From Terriglobus roseus DSM 18391 (GTDB lineage: Bacteria > Acidobacteriota > Terriglobia > Terriglobales > Acidobacteriaceae): a stretch of DNA of 64,000 nucleotides. The translations under genes were made by a program, and so were the position numbers. The stretch covers positions 3,906,001 through 3,970,000 of the forward strand of contig NC_018014.1 in assembly GCF_000265425.1 (NCBI RefSeq), in the 5' to 3' direction. Every line of letters begins with the position of its first letter. Position 1 is the stretch's first letter. This document shows positions 18,411 through 26,351 of the stretch, piece by piece. The notes under the pieces are model-generated. The model saw only the letters and a program-made list of their open reading frames with translations. It was not told the DNA's origin and searched no databases.

Positions 18411-18484
18411 GGCATGGCTGGAGCCATGCCCCTCTTATGCGCTGGCTCACTTTCGGTAGCGGCTGCCCCAACCCGGACAGCCGC
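18411..18484. terminator. Two hairpins between convergent pmbA and PQQ beta-propeller gene
   Basis: GGCATGGC-TGGA-GCCATGCC (18411-18430) and GCGGCTG ... CAGCCGC (18459-18484) fill the gap between the two stops. The first is 10 nt after the pmbA stop and the second is 12 nt from the opposing stop. Neither has a long T-tract. Confidence 0.5.
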
Positions 18485-18496
18485 CTGAGCAAACGG

Positions 18497-20038
18497 CTAC
18501 TTTGACACCCCATAGACCACCAGCTGCGCGCCGCCCTTAGCCATCGGCCAGATCGCAGACTTCATACCGGTTGCGATCGCCACACGCTGCGCGCCCGCCT
18601 TCGTCGCATAACTGACGATGCCTCCGCCTAAGGCTGCACCGATCTGGGTCTTCCACACAACCGCACCACTCTTTGCGTCCAGGACGTAGAAGTTTCCGGC
18701 GACATCGCCGGCAAGGACCACGCCGCCTGCGGTCGGTGTGACCGCGGCGATCACCGGTGACGCAGTGGCACTCTGCCACATGACGCGGCCCGTCTCCGCA
18801 TTCACGGCGGTGATGCGCCCCTTCGCAGACTCCACGGGATCCATCGTGATCTTCGGATCAATCTTGCCGGGGATTCGCGTCAGTGTCGTGCACCAGTCGA
18901 CTGCTCCCACGTACAACATGCCCGTCTTGGGTGAGTACGCTGCACCATTCCACTCATTGCCGCCCTGCGTTCCCGGACAGAAGTGTACCGGCGCGTCCTT
19001 CAGCGGCGCTTCGGCATTCGCAACGTTGGTAACGGGCGCGACCCACGGCTTCGATCCGTCCTTCGCGTCTCCCGCGTACAACCGTCCGTCCTTGGTCGCA
19101 ACGGCATAACGCAGCCGCCCATTCCGGCCTGGATAGAGCGCGGCAGCAGCCGAGACCTCCCAGTCATGGAAGTCCTGTGCGACCAGCGGAAAGCCCTTAC
19201 GCACCGCGCCCGTGCGCGCATCCAGGGCGACCAGGTTGCTCATCTGCGGACTGCCATCCGCATGGGGCTTGCGCGCGGGATCCCCACCCGGGATGTACAG
19301 CGTGCCCGTGGCTGGATCCAGCGAATATGCCGTCCACGAGGTCCCTCCAAAGAGAGCTTCATCCTCGCTGGGAGCAACGGGTGCCGACGCAGGCGCAGCA
19401 GGTCCACGAAGCGCGTCGTTCTCCATGCGTGGGACTAGGTACTGCTCCCATACGATCTTGCCGGTCGCCGCATCCAGCGCATACATGCGGCCCTTCACGG
19501 GGATCGCTTCGGTGCCGGCATTGCCCGCGAAGACGAGGCCCTTCCATGCCAGCACAGCCGTGGGGATGCTCTCCTTCTTCGCCTTGTCGGCGATGGTCGC
19601 CTCCCACAGTTTTTTGCCAGTGGCAGAGTCATAGGCGAGCACGCGTCCGTCCTGCGTGCCGCGGAAGACGCGCCCATCCATTACGGCAGCGCCACGATTG
19701 ACATCGTTCGGTACCGCTGGCGCGTAGTCCTCGTGCGTGCGCCACTTCTCTGCGCAGGTGTCGCTGTTGAGTGCAATCGTGTCGTGGCCGGTCGTGATGT
19801 AAATCACGCCATCCAGCACGACTGGGCCGGTCTGAAAGCTTGTGATCTGATGCAGGTCGTACCGGCAGATCTCCTTCAGGCCGGAGGCGTTCGCCGGCGT
19901 GATCTGCGTCTGCGGCGCGTAGCGTGTGCCCTGCAGCGTGCGGTTGAAGCTGGGCCAGTCGTTCGGCGAGACACTCTGCGCGGAGACAATCAGCGGCACG
20001 GAAAATATCGCAACAGCAGCAGGAACCAACGATCGCAT
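18497..20038 (-). CDS. Secreted PQQ-binding-like beta-propeller dehydrogenase
   Basis: The 513-residue protein has a signal peptide (MRSLVPAAVAIFSVPLIVSA, cleavage near SAQS). An eight-bladed propeller follows, with repeated blade motifs such as RVLAYDSATGKKLWEATIAD, MYALDAATGKIVWEQY, LVALDARTGAVRKGFP, ITAVNAETGRVMWQSA and FYVLDAKSGAVVWKTQIG. The family includes PQQ-dependent alcohol, glucose and polyvinyl-alcohol dehydrogenases acting in the periplasm. Substrate is not predictable. No c-type haem motif (CxxCH) is present, so electrons would go to a separate carrier, and a non-enzymatic propeller is possible. Confidence 0.85.
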   Translation of the reverse strand: MRSLVPAAVAIFSVPLIVSAQSVSPNDWPSFNRTLQGTRYAPQTQITPANASGLKEICRYDLHQITSFQTGPVVLDGVIYITTGHDTIALNSDTCAEKWRTHEDYAPAVPNDVNRGAAVMDGRVFRGTQDGRVLAYDSATGKKLWEATIADKAKKESIPTAVLAWKGLVFAGNAGTEAIPVKGRMYALDAATGKIVWEQYLVPRMENDALRGPAAPASAPVAPSEDEALFGGTSWTAYSLDPATGTLYIPGGDPARKPHADGSPQMSNLVALDARTGAVRKGFPLVAQDFHDWEVSAAAALYPGRNGRLRYAVATKDGRLYAGDAKDGSKPWVAPVTNVANAEAPLKDAPVHFCPGTQGGNEWNGAAYSPKTGMLYVGAVDWCTTLTRIPGKIDPKITMDPVESAKGRITAVNAETGRVMWQSATASPVIAAVTPTAGGVVLAGDVAGNFYVLDAKSGAVVWKTQIGAALGGGIVSYATKAGAQRVAIATGMKSAIWPMAKGGAQLVVYGVSK

Positions 20039-20165
20039 CGATCAACACTCCAAGGGGGCGCTTGCCTTCTGCTCTCGCACCAGATTCCAAACGGGGAATC
20101 ACGATAGGCATCGCCATCGCGGATTGTAGCGTGTTGCATGCAGTGGTCGCAGGCCCTCGCACCGG

Positions 20166-20171
20166 TAGAAT
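20166..20171 (+). promoter_or_regulatory. -10 hexamer giving a leaderless transcript of the UvrC-like gene
   Basis: TAGAAT ends 6 nt before the GTG start codon at 20178, so transcription would begin at the start codon itself. No Shine-Dalgarno is present. Confidence 0.45.
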
Positions 20172-20177
20172 CGGCCT

Positions 20178-21518
20178 GTGGCACCGGAGCCCATCTTCGA
20201 GCACGAGATCGTCTTCGATCCCGCACATGCAGCCGACGCGCTGCGTTCGCTGCCCACTGCGGCTGGCATCGTTGCGCTCTTTGGACACGCCAGCACCGAC
20301 CGGCCGCACCTGCTGAAGGCAGCCAACCTGCGACGCCGACTGCAAAGCCTGCTGGAACCCACCGAAGGCCAGACGAAGCGGTTGAACCTGCGAGATCGCA
20401 TCGCGCGCATCGCATGGCGTGAGGCAGGATCGGATTTCGAATCGCTGCTGCTGCTGCATCGTGCGATGTCCGTTGCGTTCGGCGCGGACGAGGCTCGCAA
20501 GCGCATGCGACTATCGCCGCCGTACACCGTCCGCTTCGCAGCAGAGAACCGCTTCCCGCGCATCTACGTCACGAACCATCTTCGCCGGCGTTCGCTGCCG
20601 ACGACCTTCGGCCCGTTCGCCTCGCGCTTCGCCGCCGAGCGGTACTGTGAGGCAGTCGAAGAACTCTTCCTGATTCGCCGCTGCTACCTTGAGCTGCATC
20701 CCTCGCCGGACGACCCCGGTTGCATCTACGGCGAGATCAACAAATGCATGGCGCCATGCCAGGAGCGCTGCACCGATGAGGAGTACAGCGCCGAATGCAT
20801 GCGCGTCCTCAACTTTCTGCAGACGCACGGCGCATCGCGCATCGGTGAACTGGAAGCAGAGCGCGACGAAGCTTCGGCCAACATGATGTTCGAAGAAGCA
20901 GCCGCAGCGCATGCTCGCGTGAGTAAGGTCAAGGCCGCGGCAGCGTTGGCAGACGATCTTGTGCAGCCGCTGAGCGATCTTCGCGCGGTGCTGCTGATGC
21001 CCTGCCCCTCGCGCGCCGACGAGGATGCACCCCATGTGGCGGCCTTTCAGATTGCAGACGGTTGCATCCGCGGACCGCAGCGCATCTCGCTGCTGGGCGT
21101 GCGCCTGGCAAGAGAGCAGGCGGAGGTTGGCTCGTCCCTCTTTGCGCAGCCGATGATGCTGGCGCCCGTGCCACTTGAGGGCGAGACCCCGGTTGAAGCC
21201 ACACCAAATGAGACTGCAGCGAACAAACGCGAGATCGCTGCCGCAAACGCCAGCGCAGAGGAGCGGATGCTGCTCGCCATTACGGAACTGGAAAACGGCA
21301 GCAGCGCGGACGACATGACGGAATTGGGCGACCACCTGGCGATGTTGAAGCGTTGGTACTACCGACCAGAGAAGCAGCGCACTGGTGCCATCTTCTTCCG
21401 CGAGCGCGATAGCTGGCCTGTTCGCCGCATGATCCGAGCCGCCGCGCGCATCGCGGCCGCAGCATCACCCACAGCTACCGCAGCTCCGCCTGCGGCGGCA
21501 CCGGCTAGCACCACCTGA
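20178..21518 (+). CDS. UvrC-like protein with degenerate GIY-YIG domain, lacking the C-terminal endonuclease half
   Basis: This 446-residue protein has the N-terminal UvrC layout. It starts with a GIY-YIG-like domain in which the signature reads GIVALFG ... PHLLKAANLRRRL, so the hallmark tyrosines are missing. Next comes the iron-sulphur Cys cluster (RRCYLE, PGCIYGEINKCMAPC), then a UVR segment (ELEAERDEASANMMFEEAAA, about residues 220-250) for contact with UvrB. The RNase H-like and HhH domains of full UvrC (about 600 residues) are absent; instead there is a divergent region and an Ala/Pro-rich tail. It may be a Cho-like or regulatory paralogue. GTG is the only suitable start. Confidence 0.75.
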   Translation: MAPEPIFEHEIVFDPAHAADALRSLPTAAGIVALFGHASTDRPHLLKAANLRRRLQSLLEPTEGQTKRLNLRDRIARIAWREAGSDFESLLLLHRAMSVAFGADEARKRMRLSPPYTVRFAAENRFPRIYVTNHLRRRSLPTTFGPFASRFAAERYCEAVEELFLIRRCYLELHPSPDDPGCIYGEINKCMAPCQERCTDEEYSAECMRVLNFLQTHGASRIGELEAERDEASANMMFEEAAAAHARVSKVKAAAALADDLVQPLSDLRAVLLMPCPSRADEDAPHVAAFQIADGCIRGPQRISLLGVRLAREQAEVGSSLFAQPMMLAPVPLEGETPVEATPNETAANKREIAAANASAEERMLLAITELENGSSADDMTELGDHLAMLKRWYYRPEKQRTGAIFFRERDSWPVRRMIRAAARIAAAASPTATAAPPAAAPASTT

Positions 21519-21525
21519 ACTGCAG

Positions 21526-22155
21526 CTAAACTGCTGCGCCCGTCGCGCCTGGCAGCACGACTGGCACCCGAACCCACTTCATGCCAGCCGCTTTCGCAGA
21601 TTGAATGCCCGCATCGGCATCCTCAAAGACCAGGCAGTCTTCCGGTTTCACCTTCAGCAGAGCCGCTGCATTCAGAAACGGTTCGGGATCCGGCTTGCCG
21701 TTGGTGTAGTCCTCGGCGCAGACCGTCACCTCAAACTTGTCCGTCAGGCCCAATGCGGCCAGCGTCTTCTCGACGTTGTCACGGGGCGAACCGGAGACGA
21801 TCGCAAGTGGAATCTCGCCGTGCTTCGCCACGACGTGGGCCAGTACGGAGGCGATCGGCTGGATATCGCCGACGCCAAGCAGGAATTGTGCTTCCTTCTC
21901 AGCCACGACGGCCTCAGGATCCATGGTGTAGCCGAACTTTTCATTCAGCAGTTCCACGACCCGCAGCGGCGGGACCCCGCCCAGCGAATAAAACAGATCC
22001 TCAGGAAATGTTCCGCCGTGCGCCGTCACCACGGCGCTCCATGCGACGAAGTGTGCCGGCATACTGTTCGCCACGGTGCCGTCCAGATCGAAGAGGTACG
22101 CGCGGAAATTGCCTGCCGGCAGGACGAGTGCTTCTGTGTTGGATTCAACGGACAC
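21526..22155 (-). CDS. HAD-family phosphatase, beta-phosphoglucomutase-like subgroup
   Basis: The 209-residue hydrolase has motif I FDLDGTVANS (nucleophile Asp), motif II LAIVSGSPRDN, motif III Lys in NGKPDPEPFL and motif IV VFEDADAGIQSAKAAG. The alpha-helical cap lies between motifs I and II, as in class C1 HADs such as YqaB and the beta-phosphoglucomutases. The likely substrate is a small sugar phosphate. The GTG start at 22155 has a GGAGA ribosome-binding site. It is divergent from rpe with a 59-base gap; a link to the pentose phosphate pathway is possible but only by neighbourhood. Confidence 0.85.
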   Translation of the reverse strand: MSVESNTEALVLPAGNFRAYLFDLDGTVANSMPAHFVAWSAVVTAHGGTFPEDLFYSLGGVPPLRVVELLNEKFGYTMDPEAVVAEKEAQFLLGVGDIQPIASVLAHVVAKHGEIPLAIVSGSPRDNVEKTLAALGLTDKFEVTVCAEDYTNGKPDPEPFLNAAALLKVKPEDCLVFEDADAGIQSAKAAGMKWVRVPVVLPGATGAAV

Positions 22156-22202
22156 GGTCGTTCTCCTGCACCTATCGTACTGTGCTGTGGGGCGCGTCTT
22201 GA

Positions 22203-22208
22203 TAGACT
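22203..22208 (+). promoter_or_regulatory. -10 hexamer giving a leaderless rpe transcript
   Basis: TAGACT, preceded by TTGA, ends 6 nt before the GTG start of rpe. No Shine-Dalgarno is visible. Confidence 0.45.
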
Positions 22209-22214
22209 TCCCCT

Positions 22215-22901
22215 GTGATCGATCTCGCCTTTTCCATCCTCGCCGCCGACTTCACGCACCTTGCCGACGAGATCGCCACCGCCGAGCGCGGCGGCGGCAC
22301 CGTATGCCACGTGGATGTCATGGACGGCCACTTTGTGCCGAACATCACCTTCGGTCCGCCGGTGGTTGCCGCCGTGCGGCGCTGCACCAGCCTGCCGCTG
22401 GACGTGCACCTGATGATCGAAGACCCGGATCGCTACATCGAAGACTTTGCGAAGGCCGGCGCCGACTGGCTGATCGTCCACCAGGAGGTCTGCCGTCATC
22501 TGCATCGGACGCTCTCGTCCATCCGCGAGCATGGCATGCAGCCCGCTGTGGTGATTAATCCAGCCACGCCCGTTGAGACCATCATCGAAGTCCTGCCGCT
22601 GGTGCACCATGTGCTTGTCATGACGGTCAATCCCGGTTTTGGAGGGCAAAGCTTCATCCCCCGCTGCGTCAATAAGGTGAAGCACCTTGCCTCGCTGCGG
22701 AATGAGATGGGCCTGAACTTCCGCATCGAGGTCGATGGGGGCATCGGCCATGACACCGTCGAAGAGGTCGTGCGAGCCGGTGCGGACCTGCTCGTCGCCG
22801 GTTCGGCCATCTACGCCGGCCCCGGCAATCCGGCGCAGACGGAGAACAATGCTGTTGATTTCCTGCGCCGTGCCCGGGCAGCAACCGAAGTGCGGGCTTA
22901 G
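22215..22901 (+). CDS. rpe: Ribulose-phosphate 3-epimerase
   Basis: The 228-residue TIM-barrel enzyme interconverts ribulose 5-phosphate and xylulose 5-phosphate. Conserved features are FSILAADFTHL, the metal ligands in HVDVMDGHFVPNITFGPP, LDVHLMI, VNPGFGGQSFIP and the phosphate loop VDGGIGHDT ... GADLLVAGSAIYA. The GTG start at 22215 places the first beta strand (IDLAFSILAAD) as in other family members. It is preceded by a -10-like hexamer rather than a ribosome-binding site. Confidence 0.96.
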   Translation: MIDLAFSILAADFTHLADEIATAERGGGTVCHVDVMDGHFVPNITFGPPVVAAVRRCTSLPLDVHLMIEDPDRYIEDFAKAGADWLIVHQEVCRHLHRTLSSIREHGMQPAVVINPATPVETIIEVLPLVHHVLVMTVNPGFGGQSFIPRCVNKVKHLASLRNEMGLNFRIEVDGGIGHDTVEEVVRAGADLLVAGSAIYAGPGNPAQTENNAVDFLRRARAATEVRA

Positions 22902-23043
22902 AGTCGTAGACATCCGCCGCCCGCAGCCGTCCAAAAAGAAGCGCGCTTCAGGACACGTGCGCGCTCGCGGCTTAGAATAAGAAGTGAGTTTCCCGGTGAC
23001 CTGCCTGTTTCTACGGCGGCTACCGGTACGAGGGTTTACAGGC

Positions 23044-24900
23044 ATGGTTTCACTCTTCTCCCGGATGGCGATCAAGACGGCTGTTGCGCGTTCGTTCTTC
23101 CCGCGTCGCGGCATCGCAGTCGTCCTGCTGGCTGGCAGCTTCGCCTCGGCCACTGCGTATGCGCAGCAGGCGCCCAATGCAGCCCCGACAGCAGCGACGG
23201 ATCAGACCACGCCAGCACCGCCGGCGAGCAGCGACCAGACGCCGACAGCCGTGATGAGTAATTCGGCGCCTAAGCGCGGCCGTACACGCAAGACCGCCGA
23301 GGACAAGAAGGACGAGAAGGTCGTCCAATCCAAGGACACGGTCAAGAGCGAAAAGGCCCGCAAGGCCCAGATGAAGATCAATCCGCTGGGAAAGGTGAAG
23401 AGCGACCAGCCGGATAAGCAGCTGTACGATAAGGCGCTGATCGCCATCAACAAGGGCCGTTTCGAAGTCGCACGTCTTGACCTCCAGACGCTGCTCTCGA
23501 CCTACCCGGACTCTGAATACCAGATGCGTTCGAAGCTCGCCTTCGCCGACAGCTGGTACCGCGAAGGCGGAAGCGCTGCCCTGGCCCAGGCTGAGACGGA
23601 ATACCACGACTTCATCATCTTCTTCCCGAACGCTCCCGAAGCAGCGGAAGCGCAGATGCGCATTGGCGACATCTACTTCAAGCAGATGGACCGCCCCGAT
23701 CGCGACTACGCGAAGGCCGTCCACGCTCAGGAAGAGTACCGCACCATGCTGACGCAGTATCCGGATTCGTCCCTGATTCCGGAGGCCAAGCAGCACCTCC
23801 GCGAGGTGCAGGAGGTCATGGCGCAGCGTGAGTCTCAGATCGGCGAGTTCTACGGAACGCACGAGAACTGGGCGGCCGCTATCGCGCGCTACCAGACCGT
23901 TGTGGACACGTACCCGCTGTACAGCCACATCGATCAGACGTTGATTGGCCTGGGCGATGCCTACGCTTCGATGTCGCGCTACATCCGCACGCTGAAGCTG
24001 CCCGAGGATGCTCGCGGTCGTCTGCTGAAGAATTATGACGACCAAGCCGTTGCAGCCTACAGCCGTGTGGTGACGCAGTACGCTGCTTCTCCGCACGTTG
24101 AGGACGCTCGCGACCGACTGGAAGCCATGAACGTGCCCATCCCGGAGCCAACGCCCGAGCAGCTTGCTGCCAGCCAGGCACTGGAAGACAGCCGCCAGAC
24201 CTACAATCTTGCCAACCGCGCCAAGGGCCTGCTCTTCCGCGGACCGGACACCGTGCAGTCCGCCCGTATCGGCGACCCCGCGATGGCTGACCCGAAGGCC
24301 ACGCTGGCGCCAACCGTTTCTCATCGCAGCGAAGAAGCCTTCAAGAACGCACTGGATCCCAAGACAGCCGCAGCTACCTCCGCTGGGGCTGCGACACCCG
24401 CTGCGGCCGATGCCGCAGCAGCGAATACCGCCGCGGGCAACACACCTGCAGCAGCCGGCGCACCCATGAGCCTGCAGGACATTCCGGCAGGCGACGCAGC
24501 ACCGAACAGTGCTGTCACCGGCACCAGCTTCACGGCGACACCGACCGGCGTGGCTCCCGTCTCCAGCGGTGGCGGCGCGAGCGTTGGCGTTACCATTCTG
24601 TCGCCGGGCGCAACCACAAGCACGCCAGCAGCGCCGCCGCCGGCTGGCAGCGTTCCTGCAAACTACGGCTTGAAGACCGTAGGACCGACGAATGCCGGTG
24701 ATCTGCCGCCCGTCGAAAAGGCCGCCGAAGCACCCGACGCTGTCAACGATGTCGCTGGCCAGAAGACTCCGCAGGGACAGCAGCCCGTCTTCGACAAGAA
24801 CGGAAAGCAGAAGAAGTCCAAGGCCGAGTTCGACAAGGGCGAAGAGTCCAGCAGCACCCACAAGAAGAAGAAGGGCCTGAAGAAGATCAACCCCTTCTAA
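23044..24900 (+). CDS. BamD-like TPR outer membrane assembly protein with long low-complexity tail
   Basis: A 618-residue protein from the ATG at 23044 with a signal-peptide-like N-terminus (IAVVLLAGSFASATAYAQQ). A Lys/Glu-rich linker leads to TPR repeats at about residues 110-375. The repeats carry the BamD/YfiO pattern: YDKALIAINKGRFEVARLDL, YEYHDFII-type helices, YPDSEYQMRSKLAFADSWY and APEAAEAQMRIGDIYFKQMD. The last 240 residues are Ala/Thr/Pro-rich with a Lys-rich end (KKKKGLKKINPF), far longer than the about 250 residues of standard BamD. No lipobox Cys is seen, so it may be soluble in the periplasm. Strong terminator follows. Confidence 0.75.
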   Translation: MVSLFSRMAIKTAVARSFFPRRGIAVVLLAGSFASATAYAQQAPNAAPTAATDQTTPAPPASSDQTPTAVMSNSAPKRGRTRKTAEDKKDEKVVQSKDTVKSEKARKAQMKINPLGKVKSDQPDKQLYDKALIAINKGRFEVARLDLQTLLSTYPDSEYQMRSKLAFADSWYREGGSAALAQAETEYHDFIIFFPNAPEAAEAQMRIGDIYFKQMDRPDRDYAKAVHAQEEYRTMLTQYPDSSLIPEAKQHLREVQEVMAQRESQIGEFYGTHENWAAAIARYQTVVDTYPLYSHIDQTLIGLGDAYASMSRYIRTLKLPEDARGRLLKNYDDQAVAAYSRVVTQYAASPHVEDARDRLEAMNVPIPEPTPEQLAASQALEDSRQTYNLANRAKGLLFRGPDTVQSARIGDPAMADPKATLAPTVSHRSEEAFKNALDPKTAAATSAGAATPAAADAAAANTAAGNTPAAAGAPMSLQDIPAGDAAPNSAVTGTSFTATPTGVAPVSSGGGASVGVTILSPGATTSTPAAPPPAGSVPANYGLKTVGPTNAGDLPPVEKAAEAPDAVNDVAGQKTPQGQQPVFDKNGKQKKSKAEFDKGEESSSTHKKKKGLKKINPF

Positions 24901-24921
24901 ACGCTTCGGATGTTGAGTAAG

Positions 24922-24955
24922 AAAAAGGCAGGGATCACATGATCCCTGCCTTTTT
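24922..24955. terminator. Bidirectional intrinsic terminator
   Basis: A perfect 15-bp stem (AAAAAGGCAGGGATC and its complement) with an ACAT loop, flanked by A- and T-tracts on both strands. It separates the BamD-like gene from the convergent response regulator. Confidence 0.95.
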
Positions 24956-24971
24956 CTCGATCTGACTCCCG

Positions 24972-26351
24972 TTATGCTTCCTTCATTGTCACGCCGAGCG
25001 CCTTCATCTTGCGATACAGATGGCTGCGTTCCAGCCCGAGGGCTTCTGCTGTCCGACTGACGTTGCCGTGGCACTCATCCAACTTCTTCAGGATGTAGTC
25101 GCGTTCATACGCCTCGCGTGCCTGCAGCAGCGTGCCGAATTCTTCGGTGCGAGCGCCAGCCTTGCCGCCATCCCGCCCGCTCTCGCGGTAGACCAATACT
25201 GGCAGGTGCTTGCGCTCGATCCGCTGCGCCTTCGGGTTCAGGATCAAGACACGCTCGATCACGTTGCGAAGCTCGCGCACATTGCCTGGCCAGTGGTACT
25301 GCTTTAAGGTCGCCAAAGCGTCTGTTGAGATCTCCACGCGCGGCCGGCCATACTGACGGCCAAACTCCTGAAGGAACTCCTGCACCAGCAGCGGGATATC
25401 TTCACTGCGGTCACGCAGCGGCGGCACGAAGAACGGGATCACATTCAGACGGTAGAACAGGTCCTCGCGAAAATTGCCTTTGATGATCTCGTCTTCCAGG
25501 TCCTTGTTCGTGGCGGCAATTACGCGGACGTCGACTGCGATCGGCTGCGATGCACCCACCGGATAGAAGCGTTGCTCATCGAGCGCACGCAGAACCTTTG
25601 CCTGTGTCTTCAGGCTCATGTCCGCCACTTCATCCAGAAACAGCGTGCCACCATCGGCTCGCTCAAAGGTTCCGCGCTTCTCCTGCGGGCCGCCCGGCAC
25701 TGCGCCATGCCGGTAGCCGAAAAGCTCGCTCTCAATGAAATCTTCCGGGATCGCCGCACAGTTCAATTCCACAAAGACGCGATCTGCACGCAGACTCTCC
25801 GCGTGCATGGTGCGCGCGATTCGCTCTTTGCCTGTGCCCGATTCTCCATAGATCAGCACGCGCCCGTTGGTTGGCGCCATCAGACGGATCTGCTGCCGCA
25901 GCGCCTTCAGCGGCACGCTCTCGCCGGTAACGTACGCCTTCTGCGCCATCTGCTGCTGAAACTCGCTGTTGTCCTTCTTCAAGCGGCGGGCTTCCGTCGC
26001 ATTCTTCAGAACCAGCAGTGTGCGATCGAGCGAAAGCGGCTTCTCGAGGAAGTCATACGCGCCCAGCTTCGTTGCACGGACGGCACTCTCAATCGTGCCG
26101 TGACCGGAGATGATGACGACCTCCGGCGGCGCGGCCAGCCCCATGTCCCGTATCTTCGCCAGTACTTCCAAGCCGTCGCCGTCTGGGAGCCAGATGTCCA
26201 GCAGAACCAGGTCGTACTCGGCATCGCGGATGAGTTCCAGCGCTTCGGTCGCGGTGCCAGCGCTCGCAGTGGCATAGCCTTCCTCGCCCAGGATTCCCTC
26301 TAGCGACTCTCGGATCTCAGCTTCATCATCAACAACGAGGATGTGGGTCAA
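24972..26351 (-). CDS. NtrC-family response regulator without a GAFTGA motif (NtrX-like)
   Basis: A 459-residue protein. The receiver domain (residues 1-120) has phospho-acceptor Asp in LVLLDIWLPDG. The AAA+ domain (about 142-385) shows Walker A GESGTGKERIA, the L1 region ELFGYRHGAVPGG, Walker B GGTLFLDE and LFYRLNVIPFFVPPLRDR. A C-terminal Fis-type helix-turn-helix (GNVSRTAEALGLERSHLYRK) ends the protein. The L1 loop that touches sigma-54 is normally GAFTGA; here it is GAVPGG, lacking the key Thr and Phe. The regulator may therefore work with sigma-70 or repress. Its start overlaps the sensor kinase stop by 4 bases. Confidence 0.9.
   Translation of the reverse strand: MTHILVVDDEAEIRESLEGILGEEGYATASAGTATEALELIRDAEYDLVLLDIWLPDGDGLEVLAKIRDMGLAAPPEVVIISGHGTIESAVRATKLGAYDFLEKPLSLDRTLLVLKNATEARRLKKDNSEFQQQMAQKAYVTGESVPLKALRQQIRLMAPTNGRVLIYGESGTGKERIARTMHAESLRADRVFVELNCAAIPEDFIESELFGYRHGAVPGGPQEKRGTFERADGGTLFLDEVADMSLKTQAKVLRALDEQRFYPVGASQPIAVDVRVIAATNKDLEDEIIKGNFREDLFYRLNVIPFFVPPLRDRSEDIPLLVQEFLQEFGRQYGRPRVEISTDALATLKQYHWPGNVRELRNVIERVLILNPKAQRIERKHLPVLVYRESGRDGGKAGARTEEFGTLLQAREAYERDYILKKLDECHGNVSRTAEALGLERSHLYRKMKALGVTMKEA

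Noticed and set aside
18497..20038. PQQ dehydrogenase with c-type haem
   Set aside because: No CxxCH is visible, so a haem-containing quinohaemoprotein is not supported.
23050..25074. 674-codon minus-strand frame opposite the BamD-like gene
   Set aside because: It covers the terminator at 24922 as well as the plus-strand gene, and its composition (Arg/Cys/Gly runs) is a shadow pattern.
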